A stretch of 64,000 nt of DNA. Source: Pseudeuparius sepicola. Its lineage: Eukaryota > Arthropoda > Insecta > Coleoptera > Anthribidae. Shown here piece by piece: positions 11,391 to 23,100 of this stretch (positions are counted from its first letter, which is position 1; each line of letters opens with the position of its first letter). Location of the stretch: contig OY987305.1 of the NCBI GenBank assembly GCA_963920635.1, forward strand, positions 9,215,153-9,279,152. Direction: 5' to 3'. Position numbers and translations under genes: made by a program. The notes below the pieces were generated by a model. The model was given only the letters and a program-made list of their open reading frames with translations, ran no database searches and had not been told where the DNA came from.

Positions 11391-12372
11391 ATTTTTTGGG
11401 AGCCAGTCATTTCGTTGCTATGGCAACCAACTTTGTTTTTTTAAATGGCACCATCACTTTTCTGTTCAAATTTTTAATCAGCTGCTTTTTGTGCATACGA
11501 ACATGTAAAATTTCATTGGGGTTGCATAAGAAAATTTTTGAGAAAAAGTATAGAATTTCTGGAAGTACGCCAAAATTTAAATTAGAGAGCGTTGCCTAAA
11601 AAGTAGGCCATGCCGCCATGCCTAATGAAAATTTTGACACTTACGTATGTCATTATGACAACCGCATTATCGGTTCATTTATTATCAATGGTAATTTGAC
11701 TGGCGAAAGTTATTTGGATCTTTTGCAAAATGAAGTGATTCCTGCCCTTGGTATGCCGATCCAGGATATCTGGTTCCAGCAAGATGAAGCACCTCCCCAT
11801 TACCACCTTGAGGTGCGCCGCTATTTAAACCAAGTCTTCCCACAATCTTGGATTGGCAGAAGAGGGACCATAGAATGGCCTCCGAGGTCTCCCGATCTTA
11901 CCCCGTGTAATTTTTTCCTGTGGGACACCTAAAATCCAGGGTGTATAAAAATCGTCTACTTAGTAGTTTCTACGACAGACTGGGCCATGGTCTTGCAGTG
12001 AATGGAGAATATTTGATTAATACCTAATAAGGTACCATTGATTTATTGTGCCTACTTATTTATTAATAAACACATTGTGCAAGCTTAACATAATTTACCT
12101 GTCGTCGGTAAGTTATCATTACATGCAAAAATGTCAAAATTTTCATTAGGCATTGCCTACTTTTTAGGCGACGCTCTCGAATTTAAATTTTGGCGTACTT
12201 GCAAAAATTCTACTTTGTCTCAAAAATGTTTCTTGTGCAACCCCAATGAAATTTTACATATTCGTATGTACAAAAAGGAGTTGATTCCCAATTTGAATAG
12301 AAAAGTGTATTGGGCCATTTAAAAAAACAAAGTTGGTTGCCATAGCAAAGAAATGACTGGCTCCCAAAAAAA
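11391..12372. mobile_element. Foldback element carrying a decayed Tc1/mariner transposase piece
   Basis: Arms of about 245 bp (11,391-11,639 and 12,132-12,372) are imperfect inverted copies. They begin TTTGGGAGCCAGTCATTTC and run to the AATGAAAATTTTGACA segment. Between them lies a transposase C-terminal fragment. The arms are unusually long compared with ordinary mariner terminal repeats. To the left is a run of C with an AGGGCCGGCTACGA motif that may be the end of another element. Confidence 0.7.
11618..12020 (+). pseudogene. Transposase C-terminal fragment, Tc1/mariner superfamily
   Basis: The open part (to 11,932) contains WFQQDEAPPHYH, then IEWPPRSPDLTP and FFLW. These are the hallmark second and third catalytic regions of Tc1/mariner-type DDE transposases, with D in the third position as in DD34D forms. 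It lacks the N-terminal DNA-binding domain and the first catalytic aspartate. A stop follows the FFLWDT codons. Shifting frame afterwards gives AVNGEYL, resembling the VNGGH tail of mariners, so the remnant probably extends to about 12,020. The first codons lie in the left arm. It cannot make an active enzyme. Confidence 0.75.
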
Positions 12373-12399
12373 TTCAAGGTCACCAAAATATGCAGATAG

Positions 12400-13180
12400 A
12401 TCAACTGAAAAACTCTGGTCTGGAACATTTTTTTAAAGGTGTCTTTAAAAAGGTATATCCATTATCCATCTAAATTGGGCACCCTGTATAATAATATTTT
12501 TTGTAAAGATTTTTTTAGACGAACATTGCAAAAAAATGTTCCTGCCCCATGGAGAATTTTTTTTATAAAGCAGAAAAATGCTCATAGAGCCAGCAGTAAA
12601 ATTTGATATGAAACATATTATTGCTACATACTGCTGTAAAATATATTAATTACGTCTGTCAATCAGCCATAATCGACAGATGCATCTGTCAGAAAAAAAT
12701 AATTTCGTGGCCCTTCTACGTCTTTGTAGAAAGGGTACTTTTGCAAAGAAAAAGGGGGAAAAGGCAAAAAATTTAAGCGGGCTTAGACTTTTGAAACTTC
12801 GCAGTTTTTCAATCTGAACAAGTTTTCTTAATAAGTTTTTGTCGTAAAACCTATAAAAAGGGCACTTTACTGATGTGAACTATTACTTTTTCTGAAATCA
12901 AATTAAAAATAAAATAAAATTAAATTAAAGTGCGTAAAAAGGGTAAAAAACTGGCTCAAAATCGGATGATAAATACAAATTTTATGAGGGTGTTTCGGTT
13001 TGAAGTGGGTCGCACTGTACACTGTATATTAGAAAGTCATATTATTAAATAAATTTAGAAAATTATTAAAGTCAAAATTGATATTGTTGTTCAGACAAAT
13101 AACATCTTTTACTGCTCAAAAAATTTCTAAAATTTCTAAAATTATTAATATGTAGATCTAAACGTTTGCCTACCTTTGTT
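12400..13180. other. Repeat-derived stretch
   Basis: Contains a CACCCTGTATA MITE terminus near 12,480. A dispersed segment shared with 4,440-4,630 and 26,876-27,382 (TTTTTCAATCTGAACAAG near 12,810) is also here. A GGTCGCACTGTACACTGTA terminus lies near 13,010. No gene. Confidence 0.4.
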
Positions 13181-13190
13181 ACATAAATGC

Positions 13191-13508
13191 CTATTGCTTT
13201 AAAATTATCTTCAGTGTCAAAATTATGATGTGTATATCTAGAATGTGGTTAGCAAAATGGGAGTTTGTAAAAACACATTCATTGTTTTTAGTTTTAATAA
13301 TCAGTTTTACATTTTCACTAATCCAAATTTCAAAAGTTCTTTCAGTTTGTTCAACATAAACAGAATTACAGCTGTTACAAGGAAGATGATAAACACCGGA
13401 CCTTGACATCAATGGTAAAGTTTCTTTGGTATTGACTAATATTTTATAAAAACTATTTGTACTTAATTTATTGAAAAATTCTTGAAATATAAGTTGATAT
13501 TTGACCAT
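13191..13508 (-). pseudogene. GIY-YIG endonuclease fragment of a retroelement
   Basis: The 105-residue frame contains SGVYHLPCNSCNSVYVEQT, matching the pattern GIYxLxCxxCxxxYIGQT of GIY-YIG nucleases at the C-terminus of Penelope-like and some other insect retroelements. The paired Cys residues and the downstream HFANHILD block also fit that family. The second tyrosine motif is degraded (YVE for YIG) and there is no reverse transcriptase upstream in frame, so this is a dead 5'-truncated copy. Assignment to Penelope-like elements is inference; related nucleases occur in other retroelements. Confidence 0.65.
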
Positions 13509-13509
13509 A

Positions 13510-14351
13510 ATAATTCGTAGATCTATATATTTTGTTGTTTTTATTTGAATAATAAGAATCGAAAGTAAGACAGTCTTTATTTCCTTTTAGAAGCAATCAT
13601 CCTTTTTCACATACATTCGCAGCTTTTAATTCTTTATTTCATCATATTTTTTCAACATTTTATTAAAGAACTTAAACAATTAGCTAAGTATTAATAAGGG
13701 TTATCCCTTATATTTGATTAATAAACTTTATTACAAATTTCATTATAAACATAAATTTGATTTTGTAGGAAAGAGGTGATCTTTGCTCAAAAAATGCAGT
13801 TTAACAAGCTCTACAATTTTGAATTTGAATCGCATAATTATTAATAAACTTTTTACAGGGTGACCCGAAAGCAAATGAGTCACACTGTATGATCAGAGTA
13901 ACGCGAATGACACACATTTCTTTTGTTGTAAAACTTCAAATTTTGTCTAAATTTTTGTATTTAATATTTCCCAAAATCTTTGTATCATTGAAATAGTTTT
14001 TTCGAATAAAAAATATGCGTGCGGAAACTCTTGCACAGGTAAGTCAAATTTTTTTTTTTTATTATTCGATTAATTTTCGGTTAATTTGTCATTTTTTGTT
14101 TCCTCAATCATGAAGTTGCTTTTAGGGCACTTCTAAATTGTCGTACCATGAAAATGATAATTATTATTTTTTATAGTGCTTTAAAACTGTAGAGATAGAA
14201 CTAAACAAACTGATAGACGCTTTAGTATCATCTAAATCTCCAAAATAAGCTGTTTTTTAAAGAATGAGAAAATAGGGCTTGCGGAAACCAAAAATGATCG
14301 TATATGGGATCGTCTTTGTGGAAACTAAGTAAACACCTTCTCTGTAAAATA
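13510..14351. other. AT-rich stretch with one MITE terminus
   Basis: ACAGGGTGACCCGAAAGC near 13,856 followed by GAGTCACACTGTA near 13,880 looks like one end of a CAGTGTG-family element with little else left. No gene. Confidence 0.35.
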
Positions 14352-15056
14352 CAGTGTGACCATAGAAGAATCGACTACGTAGTCGTAGTAGATTATTTTA
14401 TGGTATGACCCACTTAAAACCGGAACCCCATAAGATTTATAATAATTGTCGTCCTATTCTGATCGTTTTTTTTAAACGATAGTTCATCAAAAACTGTACT
14501 TTAGGACAAAACGGCATATTTTATTTTAAGAACCAAGGCCTACTGGGACATATTTTTGGCGCCAAAATTAGATAAATCATATTAGCGATTTTTTTTAATT
14601 CTAACTACGCCACTGGATTGGGATACTATATTTTGTTAAAAAAATATCCAACAATAAAAATTCTAGAAACTAATGAAAATCGATTTAATTACCTATTTTA
14701 CCTGCCTATGCTCGCTTAAATAAAGTTGCATGGGCATGAGGATTGAAAACAATTGAAACGTTAACTTGCTTTATTACAAATAAGTATAGGTACTTAAATA
14801 CAAAAAACTTTAGGTAAGAATGAAATTTTAATTTAATTTAATCCAGTGGCGTAGTCAGAATTTTTATAAGAAAATCTCCTTATCTACTTTTGGCACCAAA
14901 AATATGTCGTAAGTAGGCCTTGGTTTTTTTTAAATTGTGCCGTTTTGCCCTAAAGTACAGTTTTTAATGCCCTATCGTTTAAAAAAAACGATCCGAATCG
15001 GAAGACAATTAGGTATAAATTTTATGGGGTGTTCGGGTTTTAAGTAGATCACACTG
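14352..15056. mobile_element. Foldback MITE, CAGTGTG family
   Basis: Starts CAGTGTGACCAT after TA and ends GATCACACTG at 15,056. Arms of roughly 250 bp pair imperfectly, for example the TAAAGTACAGTTTTTAATG block of the right arm with its complement near 14,480. Near the centre an internal inverted pair of the GGCGTAG motif (ACGCCACTGG at 14,606 and CCAGTGGCGTAG at 14,842) suggests a second element nested inside. Confidence 0.75.
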
Positions 15057-15320
15057 AAAAAAAAATTATTAGGGAAAGTTGTTCAGAATATAAAATTATA
15101 TATTTCTGTCAAATTTAAAAACAATTGGCCTACGTTGTTTTTTTGTTTTCATTCTAGGAAAAGGATTAAAATAAACTAGGACCAATTTTTTGAAACATAA
15201 TTAATTTTGTAAAAAAAGCTTTATACATAAATTAACTCGTACAAAAAGCAAAGTAGGTAGATCAATTAAGATTTTTTAGATTTTACTTCAAATTTCAACT
15301 ATTAATTTTTTATCATTATA

Positions 15321-16575
15321 CAGGGTGTTTACTTTTAGCGTGTATACCATTAGTAACATCTAAATAATTTGGAAAGTTACAGTGTGGGTTAAATAAAAAA
15401 AGTAGCGCGTTTCGAGGCTCTTTAAGACCGTTCAAAGAAATCGAAGATGATTCAAGTCGTTCCTGAAATATCCTGAAAAAACTGAAATTGGTCGTTTCCT
15501 TTTTTATGTAATATCTTCTACGATAAACATAGAAACACAATGAAACTTGGTACGTTTACATAAGTCGACATGGGCTATCACCAGGAAGCTACACAAAATT
15601 TCTATGCCCACTAGATCTCCATTATTTTGTAACCAACTCTTGGTTTTCAACCATGTATCAAAAGCTAAATGGCGGATAATGTTATTTACCTAATACATAG
15701 GCGGCTATGCCGAAAACAAACTCCTGAATCGTCCGACATGTGGGTACAATGTGTACATTCGAAATTAGCGAAACTTTTTAGCTGCTAAAATTATCAAAAA
15801 ATGTATTGACATTTGGTTTTTTTTAAGCTTATGAACATAATTCCCTGACAACCATTAATTGCATTCTGAGGCAATCCTTCTTTGTGAGATTTTAGGATCC
15901 TTGTGAATTTGTGCCACATTGATAGTTCCTGTTTTAGTACGGTGTATTACATTATTTGATATCATACACAAGAGCCTGCTAACGTTCGAAAATTCGTAAT
16001 TATCGTGTTTTCTTTCAGGATACTATTCTTAATATTTTCTCGCTGCAGCTACAGAGCTTCGTAATTTCCAATGTACCTACACATTGCACATGCCTAATCT
16101 TCCATTATTAGGATAACCCGTCATAACAATGAAAATATTTGTATAGTAATTTGACGTTTTATGATTAGACGAGCTTGCTTTCGGCATAGCCACCTTATGA
16201 TTTTATTAAAAAATAATTAATTAAAATAATTAGTTAAGGCGATTTACCACTTATGATACATGGTTGAAATCGTAATTTTTTGCTGTATTTAATGGCATAC
16301 AAATTCACTATGTCGCCCATAACAAAATCAAAAGTTGGTTATTAAATAATTATAGTGATCTAGTGGGCGTGGAAATTGTGGCCTTCACCAAGTTTCATTG
16401 TGTTCCTATATTTATTGTAGAAGATACTAGATAAAGTGTTTTCAGAAACGACTTGAACTATCTTAGATTTCTTAAAGAGCCTCGAAATACGCACCTTTTT
16501 TGTAATTTTACCCACTCTGTATCTTACCAAATTTAGAAGCTACCAAAGGTGTACACGCTAAAAGTAAACACCCTG
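15321..16575. mobile_element. TA-flanked foldback MITE, 1,255 bp
   Basis: Starts CAGGGTGTTTACTTTTAGCG after TA and ends as the complement before TA (16,576-16,577). Arms of about 370 bp are clearly diverged (many substitutions and small indels), so older than the element at 8,474. The centre has no recognised coding capacity. Confidence 0.75.
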
Positions 16576-16838
16576 TATTTTAGTCAATCCGGGAACACCC
16601 TGCTATATAAGAAAATGTTTTCTTCTGTTCTTTGTTTTGTTGAATTTGCCACTTTTGAGCCCTGATTCTGATTATTAATAACCACAAATCTTTGATATAA
16701 GTCCTACCTACTGTTTGTGATTGCGACTGATAATAATGATTTGTCTAGTAATAATATAAAATTTGGGCGTGCTGAACCTATTTCACAGATAAATTTTTGC
16801 ACAATAACAATAGTAATTATGACGAATTACATACTTAC

Positions 16839-17268
16839 TTCGTCTATTATTGTGGTTGTCGTTATTTTCTTGTAGCGCGTTATGTTCACTGGCACTTTTA
16901 AACTGTTCTTTACACATTAATATTTCCTCGTAAGACTCTTCTTTAGCTACTATCGGCACCGAGTGCTGGGACTTTTTCGAAAAATCTTGCAAAGAGTTTG
17001 ACTCGGTAAGCGCAATAAATGATTTTTCGTCATCACTGTTGGTCGACGACTCGTCGTTTTTCACCGAAGGATTGGTACTCAAGTCTATTCCATTCGTCGG
17101 CGATTGTGACTTTTCGCTATCTGAGATGAGCCAATTTTTCGCCTTCTTCTGCTCCTCGTAGTGGCTTTCCGACTTGATTTTCGCGACCCCGCATGTCAAA
17201 TTCAAGCACTGGTCACCGTTTTCGTTGTTCGCGAACGACTTCGACACGAACTGCGTCAATTTGTCCAT
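16839..17268 (-). CDS. First coding exon of an unrecognised gene
   Basis: A 143-codon exon begins at 17,268 (ATG with A at -3) and ends at a good donor, GAA then GTAAGTATG, at 16,838. The start MDKLTQFVSKSF is followed by an acidic, Ser/Asn-rich, Lys-containing sequence that is hydrophilic throughout. No signal peptide or membrane segment is seen. GC content is higher than in neighbouring DNA, and translation is clean up to the donor. An in-frame upstream ATG at 17,352 in a GCCATGG context is an alternative start adding 28 residues. Such a tail is typical of nuclear regulators, but I do not recognise the family. No following exon was identified to the left, so the next intron may leave the window or cross the repeat field. 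Confidence 0.5.
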
Positions 17269-20138
17269 AATTAAAACTCGGCCTAAATGTATGTTTTGAG
17301 TGATCGTTTGGGACTGAATATAAGCATGAGAAAAGTAAGAGGTGGTTGCCATGGCAACCTGCGGGGTTGCGATTTACATAAACCCCACCCGCGGTCGTCC
17401 GGGGCGGGCTTTTATTGGAGGGTTAATGTCTGGGGGTTGGACCTAGAGCCACCCTCGGACGTGCGGAAATTCTGCCCTTATTTACGACTATCAGTGGTCC
17501 TAAGTAGTTGAAATTTCTTGCTAGTTGTTTTGACGCTATCGTATTAGCGGATTTATTATGATGACATTGCGATTCACTCGGTGGTGGCGTAAGCGTCGAT
17601 AGGGACTGCTCTTATTGATCAACATGGTCAAAACGCTAAAGGTTATTTGCATTAACGACGCGTTCAAAATGTAACTGTTTTTTACGTTTTTCTCTACATC
17701 AATAATACCACCACAACTTACGATACCACCATGTTTCTCAATAAAAACGCCATACAACGGCCCTAAATAGCCTCTAAATTAAATCCGTGAAATACAAAAG
17801 AAACCAAGCAGTTTTTTCTGTGAAAAAAAATAACGAGAAGTATACCTGCATCCGTTTGATTTCTGGAAACAGTATCTCATTAACTTGACGTCACTGCCTC
17901 GAATAGGAAGCGCATGTCCCTGGACCTGCTGTTCTTTGTACATATTACCACATTACAAGCTTAACTATCGCAAAATAAGTGGGCGATATGTTTTCTATGT
18001 TTCCACAATAGGCACCGTAGAACTGCGGATGATAGAGGCTGTATGCAGCATAGTGACGTGCCATAGCCTTTTTATAGCACAACGTGAGCAAGAATTTCGG
18101 ATAATATATTCGAAATTATACTAATAAAATAAAAATATTTAATTTATTTGGGTTAATTAATACTCTTGAATTTTGCTTCATTATATTTATCAGGAACTAA
18201 GGTTAATACTTACCATTCGCCCTCCGTTTGGAAAATAAATCATATATTCTACAAAAAATTTCTTAGTGGGCATAATGACATTAACTCAATTTTTTATTAC
18301 GTTTTTTTTAGTAAACTCTAACAAATAATAGATTAAAAAGTTATGGCAATATTTATTATTTGAAACAATAACATAAACTCGTTTCGATGGTAAATAAAGT
18401 ACCTATGACACATTTTTCCGCAACTTTTAAAATTTTTCAAATAGGGACCAGAAGGAAAAAGTATAATGTATCAGAAAAAATCACTTTGCCGGTCACTGGT
18501 GCCCATTTATCTATAGCAGGATATATATTTATATCCTTTACATATCCTTTATATATTTATATATCCTTTACTCGATGGTAAAACGTTAATTTCTAATTAT
18601 TGAAAATTTCTCAAGAAAGTGTAGGTATATTTTCTGGCCGATTTTAAAAAAGCGATTTTTTTACCTCAATACTTATCAATATAGATGGCCTTGCATGTTC
18701 TCGGTCCTCCATCGACGGTAATATACAGTGTATTTATGTATATATCATGATCTATGCAGATGATACATTATGGCTTTTCTGTTGACATTTTCAGCAAGTT
18801 CTCTGACATTAGGAGGAGTAAAATAAATTTATATAAATTGACTTTTAATTTTTAATTTGTAAATCTTCAGTTTTAACAGCGCATTAAACACACCTATATC
18901 TACACTACGGCTGAAGTTAGTTAGTAATCAAAAATTTTCTGCCTAGGTATGGTATACTATTGTCTCTAGTTCCTGCAATTAGTCAGTACAAACAATGTTT
19001 TTACTTTTAGTAAAAAATAATTATAGTATAGTTTTGGCAGAGAACAGTTGTTCTCTGGTTTTGGCTTAAAGTGTACCTCATCAGTTTCCATCAGCGTCAT
19101 TTCTGTTACAGTCTACGAAAATAAAACGGGAGAGTAATCCATTTTAATTGATGATCAGTATATAATCTTAGGATGTTTAGAAATCTACACAGTTACCTTC
19201 TGCAACCAGGCATACGGACATTTACAGCTCACCCCTTTGTGAAAGTACCGAAGTGTAAAACGAAATAATATTCTATCACCGTACACTAGATGGTGCTGAA
19301 ATCGTAGCATCTACTCCCCTTATTGATTTTTCTGAATAAAGGCGGTAAAGGTCAGGTTAGAAATTTATTATTTACTAGGTAAGTACTACAGAAGGATTGC
19401 CTACGTTCTTCTGTGTTACTAAATAATACAAATATATAGAATAAACATGGTACTAATTTTTTGTTTTTGCAGATTTAAGGATACCTCAAAACAAAAGTTT
19501 ATTTAAAAAATGTTTCAACTTTTCAACGACGGGGACGGGACAATGATTGATATCAAACCTGTTTCGGAATTTCGTTGACAAAAATTATTCCCGTACCTAC
19601 TAAATTTACTCTTAAGTTAAAGTTAACCACTATGTAGGCACACTTTTGCAAAGCCCAATTTACTTTAGAATTTTATTTTGTTTCGACGGGAAATTAAAAA
19701 ACCATTTAAAATTTAAAAAATATATTTAAAAACTTTAGTAATTTTTTTTAAGAAATTTTTACATAACAATCTCAACAGTTGTACATTAGAATTAATAAAA
19801 TTAATAGCAAATGTAGTACCAATATTGTTTTGTAACAAATACATACTTCTGTACTAATCAGCAACTCTGGTACCCTGCAAAAAATTATTATATGAAACTA
19901 TTTAACATTTTAACATGTCTTCTATAATATCACATTAATCAATGTATTAAAACAAGGAAACGGAAGTTTTGTAAGGAACAACCGACGAATTATCTAAAAA
20001 TAAAAGTATAGAAACTATATAAATGTCCCAAAGGTAACTAAAAATAAAATGTAAAAAAAGTAGCCCACAAAAATAGAACAGACAATCGAGGAGGCTGGTA
20101 AAATAACTTACTAGTCTTCTCTTTGATCACTAATGCTC
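17269..20138. other. Upstream region of the 17-kb exon and 3' side of the kinesin gene
   Basis: The GC-richer block 17,340-17,520 lies directly upstream of the minus-strand exon and may be its promoter or 5' UTR. Candidate polyadenylation signals for the kinesin gene (AATAAA on the minus strand) include 19,672-19,677. A stack of ATATCCTTT repeats lies at 18,520-18,565. No other gene seen. Confidence 0.35.
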
Positions 20139-23100
20139 TTACTGGACTCTGTGCTGCAGGCTTGTGACAGCTTCGTCCGGATATATTACATCAGAATGCG
20201 TTTGCAGTCCAAACAACAATTCTGCTGGTTGCGCAGTTCTTCGTCTTATTTTTGACTGGTTTATCTGGCCTTGGTTGTCTGACATATTGGACCTGAAATA
20301 GTATCGATTCAGGACTATTTTTATAATTTAAAAATTTCGATTTACTCACAAGTGATCCAACTGTTCCAGTGATGATGATCTTGAAGATCCTGAATTACTT
20401 TCATTTGGTTGACTGTACATACTTGTGACTAATTCTTTCGAAAATATTGGAATTTCATTATGGAGCAGATGGTCTAATAACTGTCCTTTTACGTTGGTCT
20501 CTTGTTGCAACTAATAATTACGTAAATTAAAACCTTATCAGTTACATGAAAAAGAAAATAACTCATACCTCTGCTAATGAAGCTTCACTCTCTTTGAGTT
20601 TGGCTTCTTTTTGAGCAACCTGATGACTCTGGCTCAAAGACATATTATACAACTTCTGTATCATATATTTGGCTTCGTCAATACTATACACTAATCCTAA
20701 AATTCTTTCTAAATCTAAATGATCACTGGTGTCTTGCGTTTCCTCTATTTCCACCACATTGTGTTGCGTCTCACTGATAATCTCTTGAACATAGTTGATG
20801 TTTTCCTGAATGTCTTCTATGTAGCTGTCCAACTGCATTATGTCTTGACCTTTGTCTGCTGCCTGTTTCCTTCTTTCTTCTAAAGTCTCCAATTCCTTGC
20901 CTAGAATGTGAGGTATAAAATAAATAAATTCAAGCATTTTAAATCACCTACCTAAAGCTTCCCTTTTTTCCAAGAAATGTTCCATTCTCACTTCTTGCTC
21001 AACCAAACCTTTCTTGTTCCAAGCAATATTATTTATAGTTTTTTCAAGTTCGAGCCATTTTTGCTTTGCTGCTTTTGGAGAATATTTGTATTGATTTAAT
21101 CTGCCGCTTGCTTTCATGCTCAGACGGGTTTGCTGGTTCTTTCGTAATACTGAAACTTCTTCTTGCTTTCTCTTTAAAACTAGATCTTTTATTTTTCTTT
21201 CGTTTTCCATGTTCTTGATCATATTTGCACTCTTCCGCGTTTCCTTTCTTAGCTGCGCTATTTCCCTCAATCTCTTCAACTCGGCATCCTTGTGCTTCTG
21301 CGATTCTTCTTTCATCTTGTTGATTAGCTTAACTTTGGCGCGTTTCATTTCAAATAATTCGTTCTTGAAGGATTTGATTTGATGTTCGTATTGACTATGG
21401 TTCCTCAAAAGGCGTGCGTGTTCTTTTTGCGCTGCTTGAAGTCTTTTAAGTTCCTTTTGCATGTCTTGTAATTTTTTGGTGTAGTCTTCTTTAATTTTTT
21501 TTACTTTGTCCGTAGGCTCAGACATAGAGCTGTATTTGTGGAGCATTTTGTCCCTTTCTTCTTGCGTGCTTTGTATGCTAAGCTGCAGCTGCGTAAGCTT
21601 GTCTTCATAATGTTGTCTCATGGTTTGCATTCTTCTCTGGGATAATTCTAACTCTTCTATTAATTTCGACTTCATGTCTATGTCATTTGTAAGAGATATC
21701 AGTTCATCCTTTAGTATCGTTTGAGAATTCTTTCCTTCCATTTCTCCATCAGATTCGTCACTCTCCTTTTCACTATCGTATTCGAGCTCCACCGATCGCC
21801 TATTCAACAATAGTTTCTCTTTTTCTAAATTTAACTTAGCTTGTTCTATTAGGGAAGAGTTATCTTCGGTTATGTGCAGATCAATCCTCTGCAAGTTATG
21901 TTGTGAACGGTTAAGCTGTTTCCTGAGTTGCTCGCAAGTATTGTTGGATTCCATCAGCTTAGCTCTAAGTTCTTCAATTTCTCTTAAGTAGTTTTGAACC
22001 ATTTCTACAACACCGTTATCAGAAGCTTTGGTTATCCAAGAAGCGGTAGCTTTTTCGGCAAGCAAATTGGCATTTCTTTGCGTCAGAGCATCAACAGTGT
22101 CTTGCATGGCTTTCATCCTTGTTCTTAAATTGCTGATTTCACCTTGAAGCATGTTGTTTTCGTAATACATATCGTTTATGGTTTCTGTACCATCTTCAGC
22201 GATGATGCGCTTTCCTTGCTTGTACTCGAGCAGTTCGAGCTGAAGCTGCGTTACTTGTTGTTTCAGCTGCGAGATAGTCTTTGAAGATTTGTCTTGATTA
22301 ATAAATACTTTGTTTTTGATATTTCGCGCCCTGTTAGCGTATTTAAGCGTGTTTAAAGTTTCCATAAAGTCTGTATCGCTTGGACTAACGCAAGCGATCA
22401 TAAGCGTCCTGCTATTCCCTCCTAAACTATCCTGTAATAACCTAGTTAATTTCGAATCTCGATAAGGTACGTGTAGTGCCCTTTTGGCTTTATCACCCAA
22501 GGCCGATATCACATTGCCCAACGCCAACAAGCCGCAGTTTATGGAAATTCCTTCTTTCTGGCGCTCGCCTGTCGCGCCCGTTCTTTTCATTCTCTCAGAT
22601 CCCGCCAAGTCGACGAAATGAAATTTTGCGCTCAAAGTTTCAAATTCGTTGATATTGTTGGCTTCGTTTTCTTCTGAGAGAATTACTCTTTGTTGTTTGA
22701 TGTGTAAGGTGAAGATTGCGTGAGATCTTGAAGATTGGGTGTTCATTTGGGTACTGGCTGTTGTTCTAGAGAGCGTGCCCAGTTTTAAGCAATGCAACGC
22801 TTCTTCTGGAGTTAATACTGTTTTGCTTGTAATGCCCTTTACTTGAATGCCCCCACTAGAATCTTCGTGGATTTTAAATACTCTATCCTATAAAGACATA
22901 ATTTACATTACTGTTAATTATTTATTATAGTAGATCTTCTTTATTTTATTAATTAAAATATTCTTAATGAAAATAATTGTTGCACAGGATCAATTGTCTG
23001 ATAATAAAATAAAGAACAAAAATGAACTTTGATACATACCCTAGCTTCAAGAAAATAGTAAATGATGATATTATATTAATAATATGTTTTAATTCTGACC

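Noticed and set aside
21116..21382. 88-codon plus-strand frame
   Set aside because: Antisense of the kinesin coiled coil.
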